A stretch of 42,129 nt of DNA, from positions 1 through 42,129 of the forward strand of contig JABAKE010000026.1 in the NCBI GenBank assembly GCA_019779905.1, in the 5' to 3' direction. The translations under genes were made by a program, and so were the position numbers. Below the pieces are notes generated by a model. It did not search any database. It was not told where the DNA came from and saw nothing but the letters and a program-made list of their open reading frames with translations. The stretch comes from Modestobacter lapidis (GTDB lineage Bacteria; Actinomycetota; Actinomycetes; Mycobacteriales; Geodermatophilaceae). This document shows, piece by piece, positions 37,304 through 42,129 of this stretch (positions are counted from its first letter, which is position 1; every line of letters starts with the position of its first letter).

Positions 37304-38461
37304 CGCGGCGAGCTCGGCGGCCCGGCGGGCGGCACCGTCCATCGTGTCGACCACGGTCACCAGCGGGTGGGCGGCCTCGGCGAGGATCCGCCGGCCCTCC
37401 TCCACGTTGTTGCCGTCGAGGCGGACGACCAGGGGCTTGGTGGCCTCGTCGCCGAGGATGCCCAGCGCGTGCACGATGCCGTTGGCCACCTCGTCGCAGG
37501 CGGTGATCCCGCCGAAGACGTTGACGAAGACGCTCTTCACGGCCGGGTCGGACAGGATGATGCCCAGCCCGTCGGCCATGACCTGCGCGGAGGCGCCGCC
37601 ACCGATGTCGAGGAAGTTGGCCGGGCGCACGCCGCCGAACTCCTCGCCGGCGTAGGCGACGACGTCCAAGGTGCTCATGACCAGCCCGGCACCGTTGCCG
37701 ATGATCCCGACCGAGCCCTCGAGCTTGACGTAGTTGAGGTCCTTCTCCTTGGCCGCCGCCTCCAGCGGATCGGCGGCGCCGGCGTCCTCGAGGGCATCGT
37801 GCTCGCCGTGCCGGAAGCCGGCGTTCTCGTCGAGGGTGACCTTGGCGTCCAGCGCGAGCACGGTGCCGTCGGGCGCCTTCGCCAGCGGGTTCACCTCGAC
37901 CAGCGTGGCGTCCTCCTTGGCGAACACGTCCCAGAGCTGGACGGCGATGGCGATGACCTGGTCGCGGACCTCGGCGGGGAACCCGGCGGCGTCGACGATC
38001 TCAGTGGCCTTCTGGGTGTCGACGCCGACCGTGGCGTCGATCGGGATGCGGGCCAGCGCCTCGGGCTTGGTGACCGCGATCTCCTCGATCTCCATGCCAC
38101 CCTCGACCGACGCCATGGCCAGGAAGGTGCGGTTGGACCGGTCGAGCAGGTAGGAGAAGTAGTACTCCTCGGCGATGTCGCTGGCCTGCGCGACCATCAC
38201 CCGGTGGGTGATGTGGCCCTTGATGTCCAGCCCGAGGATGTCCTGGGCGCGCGCCCGGGCGGTCTCCGGGTCGTCGGCGAGCTTCACGCCGCCGGCCTTG
38301 CCGCGGCCACCGACCTTCACCTGCGCCTTGACGACGACGGGCGCGGCGATCTCGCGCGCGATCGCCTCGGCCTGCTCGGGTGTCTCGGCGACGCCGCCGG
38401 GGAGCACGGGCACACCGTGCGAGGCCAACAGGTCACGGGCCTGGTACTCGAAGAGATCCAC
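37301..38461 (-). CDS. sucC: succinyl-CoA synthetase (ADP-forming) beta subunit
   Basis: Nucleotide- and succinate-binding subunit. 386 residues: [20 protein letters not shown] at the start, the ATP-grasp segment [20 protein letters not shown] (about 45-65), [20 protein letters not shown] and [13 protein letters not shown], with [13 protein letters not shown] toward the C-terminus. GTG 38461 fits the universal MDLFEYQ start; a further 9 upstream codons would be atypical. A TACGGT hexamer ends 8 nt before it and no Shine-Dalgarno is present. Confidence 0.97.
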   Translation of the reverse strand: MDLFEYQARDLLASHGVPVLPGGVAETPEQAEAIAREIAAPVVVKAQVKVGGRGKAGGVKLADDPETARARAQDILGLDIKGHITHRVMVAQASDIAEEYYFSYLLDRSNRTFLAMASVEGGMEIEEIAVTKPEALARIPIDATVGVDTQKATEIVDAAGFPAEVRDQVIAIAVQLWDVFAKEDATLVEVNPLAKAPDGTVLALDAKVTLDENAGFRHGEHDALEDAGAADPLEAAAKEKDLNYVKLEGSVGIIGNGAGLVMSTLDVVAYAGEEFGGVRPANFLDIGGGASAQVMADGLGIILSDPAVKSVFVNVFGGITACDEVANGIVHALGILGDEATKPLVVRLDGNNVEEGRRILAEAAHPLVTVVDTMDGAARRAAELAA

Positions 38462-38469
38462 GAGCAGGG

Positions 38470-38475
38470 ACCGTA
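38470..38475 (-). promoter_or_regulatory. putative -10 hexamer TACGGT of sucCD (leaderless)
   Basis: On the minus strand TACGGT is followed by 8 nt and the GTG start of sucC, consistent with transcription beginning at the start codon. Confidence 0.4.
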
Positions 38476-38554
38476 GCCCGCCCGTCACCGCCCTGTCTCA
38501 TGCGCCTCCGCCAGCGTGGGGCGTCTCACAGCGGCGCAGGGTCGTTGTACCCGG

Positions 38555-38573
38555 CCCCGGGCCGCGCCCGGGG
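38555..38573 (-). terminator. terminator-like hairpin beside a membrane-protein stop
   Basis: CCCCGGGC-CGC-GCCCGGGG forms an 8-bp perfect GC stem immediately downstream of the leftward stop at 38575. It would separate this gene from sucC. Confidence 0.6.
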
Positions 38574-38574
38574 C

Positions 38575-39633
38575 TCAGCGACGGGTGCGCGCGGCCCGGC
38601 CGCCGGGCCGCCACCGCCAGGCCAGCACGGTCACGCCGGCCGACGCCACCGCCAGGACCAGCAGGCCGATCCCGGGCACCGTCCAGTCGACGTCGGCGCT
38701 GCGGGCGGCATCGCGCGCACCGGCCAGGCCGGTGGCGAGCAGGGAGACGGTCACCGCCAGCAGGCCGCCGACCGCACCCAGCCGGGGGCGCAGCGACGGC
38801 GCGATCACCGAGCACAGCAGCAGCGCGCCGGCCAGCAGCAGCCCACCGAGCAACGCCAGCCCGGGCCGTTCCAGCAGCGCCTGCGGGCCTTCCACGGTCA
38901 CCACGGTCTCGAGCCCGGTGACGGGGTCGACCGCGACCTGGTCGGGCACGTCGGCGGCGGGCAGGGCCAGGCAGAGGACGGCGCCCACCCCGATGAGCGC
39001 GGCCAGCGCGGCCAGCGCGGGCCGCAGCGGATCCAGCGAGCCGCCGTCCTCCATCACCGTGCGGCTCCAGGCCACCAGCGCGATCAGCCCGGCCAGCACG
39101 GTGACGGTCAGCGCGGCGACGCCGAGCACCCAGCCGGCCCCGGTGTCCACGGAGCTGGTGAGCACCCGTTCCCCCGCCAGCACCTCGACCGCGGGGCGGG
39201 CCGTGGAGCCGTGGCCCTGGTAGAGCTCGATCAGCAGCCGGCCGACGGCGAGCGTGCCGGTCACCGCGGCGTACGCCAGCCCCAGCCGCGGCACCCGGCC
39301 CAGCGCCAGTCCGGTGCCGACGACGACGGCGGCCACCGGTGCGACCAGGGCCACCAGCGCCTCCAGCGGGCCGGTGACCAGCGCGACGGGCTCCCCGCCG
39401 ACGACGAGGTAGGTCGGAAAGACCGCGGCCGCGCCGAGCAGGCCGGCCAGGGCCAGCAGCACGCCGGCCGCCCGCGCGGTCACCGGGACGGCGCCGACGA
39501 CGACGACGTCGGTCCGGTCGGGGAGGGGCGCGGTGCCGGCGCCGGGACCCGCAGCCCTACCGGCCCGGGCGGCGGAGCGCCGGGCCGTCGCGGCGGTCCG
39601 GCCGGACTCGGAGGCGCGGTTCCGGGTGGGCAC
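38575..39633 (-). CDS. multi-pass membrane protein, function unknown
   Basis: 352 residues: a basic N-terminus (SESGRTAATARRSAARAGRA), then about eight to nine TM segments. These include AAGVLLALAGLLGAAAVFP, LEALVALVAPVAAVVVGTGLAL, WVLGVAALTVTVLAGLIALVAW and LALLGGLLLAGALLLCSVIA, ending at a short Arg-rich tail. A hydrophilic loop follows DVPDQVAVDPVTGLETVVTVEG. GTG 39633 has GGAAGGGGA just upstream. No family recognised. Confidence 0.78.
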   Translation of the reverse strand: MPTRNRASESGRTAATARRSAARAGRAAGPGAGTAPLPDRTDVVVVGAVPVTARAAGVLLALAGLLGAAAVFPTYLVVGGEPVALVTGPLEALVALVAPVAAVVVGTGLALGRVPRLGLAYAAVTGTLAVGRLLIELYQGHGSTARPAVEVLAGERVLTSSVDTGAGWVLGVAALTVTVLAGLIALVAWSRTVMEDGGSLDPLRPALAALAALIGVGAVLCLALPAADVPDQVAVDPVTGLETVVTVEGPQALLERPGLALLGGLLLAGALLLCSVIAPSLRPRLGAVGGLLAVTVSLLATGLAGARDAARSADVDWTVPGIGLLVLAVASAGVTVLAWRWRPGGRAARTRR

Positions 39634-39749
39634 GGGTCCCCTTCCATCGGGTGGCGGTCTGCAGCGGTGGGGCAGGCACCGGGTCGCCCCCCTCGACCCG
39701 TCGGCCGGCAGCCCCGGCAGGGTTCCGTCGGCGCCCGATGGTGCCGATG

Positions 39750-39778
39750 TGTGATGTCAGACACACCCGGGCATCACA
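39750..39778. promoter_or_regulatory. inverted repeat in a divergent promoter region (possible operator)
   Basis: TGTGATG (39750-39756) and CATCACA (39772-39778) form perfect 7-bp arms around 15 nt, with nested GTGTG/CACAC. It lies between a membrane-protein gene (starting at 39633, leftward) and a hydrolase gene (starting at 39850, rightward). The regulator is unknown; the rest of this 216-bp gap shows nothing else. Confidence 0.4.
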
Positions 39779-39849
39779 TCCGCCACGGCGAGCACACCTC
39801 CGGGGCGCGCCCACCGGTGCGGGACCGGACTCGACGGGAGGGAGACGCG

Positions 39850-40770
39850 GTGACCAGCACCGACCCGCCCTCGCTCCCAGGGTGGCACGCCGGCGCATCC
39901 GGAGCCGGGAGCGACGTACCGGCCGGACCGGTTCCCTCGGTCCGGGCCGGGCTCCGCTCGCTCCTCTCCCCCACCGGCCTGACCGGCGGGCTCACCGAGC
40001 TCGCCTGGGTCGGGGCCCACGCCCTGCTCTACCCCCTCGGCACCCGCACCGAGCGGCTGCGCCCCGATGGCCGGTACCGGCCGGGCGCCCAGGCCCCCGG
40101 CGTCCGGGCGCTGTTCGCCGACGACCCGCTCGCCGCCCGGATCCCCGTCGTCCTGGTGCACGGGCTGGTCGACAACCGCTCGGTCTTCGCCGTGATGCGC
40201 CGCAGCCTGCGCCGACGCGGTTTCGCCCAGGTGTGCTCCTGGAACTACAGCCCGTTCCTGCGGGACGTCGAGAGCGCCGCGGCCGCCCTGGGGGCGCACG
40301 TCGAGCGGGTCTGCCAGTCGACCGGCCACGACCGGGTGCACGTCGTCGGGCACAGCCTCGGCGGACTCGTCGCCCGCTACCTGGTGCAACGGCTGGACGG
40401 AGATCGGCGGATCGATTCCCTCGTCACCCTCGGGACCCCGCACGCCGGCACCCTGTGGGCACATCTGCTGCCCACCGGGCTGGTCGGCCAACTACGACCC
40501 GGCTCGCCGTTGATCCGGGAGCTCGCCGAGCCCGCGCCGGCCTGCCGGACCCGGATCACCGCCGTCTACAGCAACCTGGACCAGCTGCTGGTCCCCTCGG
40601 CCGTCGGCCGCTGCGAGCACCCCGACCTCCGGGCCCGCAACGTGCTCGTCCGCGGGGTGGGGCACATGTCCCTGCCCATCCACCGGGCCGTCGTGGCCGA
40701 GGTCGCCGCCACGCTGGCCGGCCGGCGGACGACCGTCGACGCCCCACCGACCGAGACGGCAGTCGCCTGA
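39850..40770 (+). CDS. alpha/beta hydrolase, lipase-like (triacylglycerol lipase family)
   Basis: 306 residues. Oxyanion-hole region VVLVHGLVDNRSVFAVM (about 97-113), nucleophile elbow VVGHSLGGLVARYLV (GXSXG, Ser about 167), LVTLGTPHAGT, and probable catalytic Asp (SNLDQLL) and His (GVGHMSLPIH). This pattern is that of EstA/LipA-like lipases. No signal peptide or TM segment is evident, so it may act in the cytosol or at membranes. GTG 39850 has GGGAGGGAGA at good spacing. Confidence 0.87.
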   Translation: MTSTDPPSLPGWHAGASGAGSDVPAGPVPSVRAGLRSLLSPTGLTGGLTELAWVGAHALLYPLGTRTERLRPDGRYRPGAQAPGVRALFADDPLAARIPVVLVHGLVDNRSVFAVMRRSLRRRGFAQVCSWNYSPFLRDVESAAAALGAHVERVCQSTGHDRVHVVGHSLGGLVARYLVQRLDGDRRIDSLVTLGTPHAGTLWAHLLPTGLVGQLRPGSPLIRELAEPAPACRTRITAVYSNLDQLLVPSAVGRCEHPDLRARNVLVRGVGHMSLPIHRAVVAEVAATLAGRRTTVDAPPTETAVA

Positions 40771-41012
40771 AACGACCAGATCGTGGGACTCGTGGGATGC
40801 ATGTTGTTGACGGAACGCAATGACAACGACACACCCCGTCAAGTGATTGGTCGCCTTCGAGCGGCTGCATAGCGTGCGGGACGGCGCCTGAGGGAGCAGT
40901 CCGGGGGCGCCGCGCACAACTGATGTGCACGCACCAGTTCCCGCCCGCGGCGAGTTGGTGCCCGTTCAGCACCGCGGCTCCCCCCGTGGCGCTGCGCTCG
41001 GAAGGTGCTGCG
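40771..41012 (+). promoter_or_regulatory. promoter and structured leader of the M23 peptidase gene
   Basis: This 242-bp gap contains TAGCGT in CATAGCGTGCGGG (about 40869-40874), a -10-like hexamer implying a leader of about 130 nt. The leader can fold a CGGCGCC/GGCGCCG stem (40882-40888 with 40906-40912) and a GCACCA/TGGTGC stem (40931-40936 with 40956-40961). GGAAGG precedes GTG 41013. I could not match it to a known riboswitch. Confidence 0.45.
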
Positions 41013-42026
41013 GTGTACCGCCAGGATGATCTCGTGGGTCGATCGTGGCCCGACGTCGCCACGTCATCGCGACCGGCCATCGGCCTGGGCACCACCTCGG
41101 TGCCCCCGCTGCCGCGCACCGAGGGTCCCGCCGCCACCGACGCCCGGGAGACCGGCCGCATCACGCTCGACGAGCTCCCCCGGCCGACCGCCCGGCCCGC
41201 ATCGCCGCGCCCGTCCGTGCCCTCCCCCCGCACGGCGGCCGACGACAGCATTCCCGACGACACCACCGCCGCCGACCTCGGCGCCACGGACGACACCGAC
41301 GACACCGGCGACCCGGCCGGGAACTCCACCGCGGCGCACACCGGCACCCGCCTCGGCCGGGCCCGGGGCCGCCGCCGGCTCCCCATGGCGCCCGGCCGCA
41401 GACCCGCCCTCCTGCTGGCCGCCCTGGTCGTCGGCGCGCTGATCGCCGCCCTGCCCGGCGGCACCGACCCCGACGCCGCGGCCGCTGCGTCGGGGCTGGA
41501 CTACGGCCTGGGCATGGACGCCGACATCGGGTTCGCCGGCGGGGTGGATCTCGCCGGCGCCCGCGGCGAGATCAGCCAGGCCGAGGCCGAGGCGCGACTC
41601 AACGAGATCGCCGCCTCGCGGGCCGCCCGCCAGCCGAAGTTCGTGCTGCCCACGCAGGGCCGGATGACCACCTGCTTCTGCATGCGCTGGGGCAGCATGC
41701 ACTGGGGCCTGGACCTCGCCGCCCCGATGGGCACGCCCATCCTGGCCGCCTCGGACGGCGTCGTCCTGCGCGCCGGTGCCGCCTCCGGGTACGGCAAGGC
41801 CATCTACATCCAGGACGCCGACGGCAACGTGCACGTCTACGGCCACATGCGGCACCTCTACGTCGAGGCCGGCGACGCCGTCACCGCCGGCGACCTGATC
41901 GCCAAGGTGGGCAGCGAGGGGCAGTCGACCGGCCCCCACCTGCACTACGAGATCCACAAGGGCGGCATCAACGGCAAGCCCACCGACCCCGAGGACTGGC
42001 TCGCCGCCCGCGGCATCACTCTGTGA
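41013..42026 (+). CDS. M23 family peptidoglycan endopeptidase (LysM-free, membrane-anchored)
   Basis: 337 residues. A cytosolic disordered N-terminus of about 130 residues is rich in Pro, Thr and Asp. One TM helix follows (RPALLLAALVVGALIAALPGG, about 130-150), then a short helical linker with ISQAEAEARLNEIAASRAA. The LytM domain has the zinc motif HWGLDLAAPMGTP (HXXXD) and HLHYEIHKGG (HXH) near residues 230 and 313, and GYGKAIYIQDADGNVHVYGHM between them. An intact active site suggests a working cell-wall hydrolase. GTG 41013 has GGAAGG upstream; a longer frame to 40923 is less likely. Proximity to sucCD mirrors mycobacterial Rv0950c. Confidence 0.9.
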   Translation: MYRQDDLVGRSWPDVATSSRPAIGLGTTSVPPLPRTEGPAATDARETGRITLDELPRPTARPASPRPSVPSPRTAADDSIPDDTTAADLGATDDTDDTGDPAGNSTAAHTGTRLGRARGRRRLPMAPGRRPALLLAALVVGALIAALPGGTDPDAAAAASGLDYGLGMDADIGFAGGVDLAGARGEISQAEAEARLNEIAASRAARQPKFVLPTQGRMTTCFCMRWGSMHWGLDLAAPMGTPILAASDGVVLRAGAASGYGKAIYIQDADGNVHVYGHMRHLYVEAGDAVTAGDLIAKVGSEGQSTGPHLHYEIHKGGINGKPTDPEDWLAARGITL

Positions 42027-42028
42027 TC

Positions 42029-42048
42029 TGTCGTCCTCACGGACGACA
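42029..42048 (+). terminator. hairpin directly after the M23 peptidase stop
   Basis: TGTCGTCC-TCAC-GGACGACA is an 8-bp perfect stem beginning 2 nt after the stop codon. It has no T-tract. It does not belong to the GGACC/GGCC hairpin family. Confidence 0.55.
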
Positions 42049-42077
42049 CCGCGGCCAGGTGATGCTCCTATAGATGG

Positions 42078-42129
42078 TCAAGCCGCTTTTTCAAGATCTT
42101 TGCCGGCTGCGGTGGAGACGAGGGCGGAG
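42078..42129 (-). CDS. possible C-terminus of a leftward gene entering from the right edge
   Basis: The minus strand reads SALVSTAAGKDLEKAA followed by TGA at 42080-42078. It looks protein-like but is only 16 codons. The surrounding DNA (TCCTATAGATGG, CTTTTTCAAGATCTTT) is clearly less GC-rich than the rest of the window. It could be the end of a transposase or other foreign gene, but no identification is possible. Confidence 0.25.
   Translation of the reverse strand, partial: SALVSTAAGKDLEKAA

Noticed and set aside
39750..39778. CRP-type site (TGTGA-N6-TCACA)
   Set aside because: The half-sites are separated by 19 nt rather than 6, so the spacing does not fit.
40771..41012. c-di-AMP (ydaO-type) riboswitch before the M23 gene
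   Set aside because: The conserved segments expected for that class were not found in the leader; only generic GC stems are visible.

Overview
This is a very GC-rich, gene-dense chromosomal segment of an actinobacterium. Frequent GTG and TTG starts, 4-bp start/stop overlaps, a DUF222/13E12 HNH gene at the left edge and the protein families present point to the Geodermatophilaceae (Blastococcus, Geodermatophilus or Modestobacter type). That family placement is inference from general knowledge, not a database match. From memory of the M. tuberculosis map, gene order merges two core blocks: add-deoA-cdd, dacB, yihY, trpS, icd and folD (Rv3313c to Rv3356c), and the M23 peptidase, sucC, sucD, two membrane proteins, purN and purH (Rv0950c to Rv0957). 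No rRNA, tRNA, CRISPR array, prophage or complete insertion sequence was seen.

Layout. 1-140: 5' end of a leftward 13E12/DUF222 gene behind a perfect LexA-type SOS box. 300-5121: rightward deoxyribose-phosphate aldolase, an active aldehyde dehydrogenase, a short ALDH-like pseudoenzyme, and an acidic protein with an internal duplication. 5240-5274: strong bidirectional terminator. 5292-17329 (leftward): DEAD-box RNA helicase, adenosine deaminase, an ABC-2 exporter pair, then thymidine phosphorylase and cytidine deaminase coupled to a BMP-type nucleoside ABC importer (two permeases, a double ATPase and a lipoprotein). Together these form a nucleoside uptake and salvage locus, with deoC and the ALDHs handling the deoxyribose end. 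17644-26294: D,D-carboxypeptidase, YihY membrane protein, 2'-5' RNA ligase-like protein, trpS, a hisC-like aminotransferase, galE, a CNNM/CBS membrane protein and a secreted CAP-domain protein. 26307-27356: a DUF559 endonuclease-like gene bracketed by two inverted pairs of one motif. 27457-30943 (leftward): icd, mdh, DUF3017 and folD. 31036-36113: a small membrane protein, then purH, purN, a PerM-type DUF6350 protein and an Rv0954-like membrane protein. 36331-38461: sucD and sucC. 38575-42026: a multi-TM protein, a lipase-like hydrolase and an M23 endopeptidase. The last 80 bases are less GC-rich and unassigned.

The most interesting signal is a family of at least seven stem-loops anchored directly at stop codons (after the acidic gene, deoA, galE, mdh, purH, sucD and sucC). 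Each starts 2-5 nt after the stop with GGACC and ends with GGCC. The outer helix varies by compensatory changes, while the apical core (TCGCANGCTC) and a CCCTG segment are nearly invariant. Three loci carry a second, damaged copy. Other signals worth attention are the repeat-bracketed DUF559 gene, a split ALDH16-like gene pair, and a recurrent TANNNT promoter hexamer 6-8 nt before start codons, which suggests leaderless transcripts.
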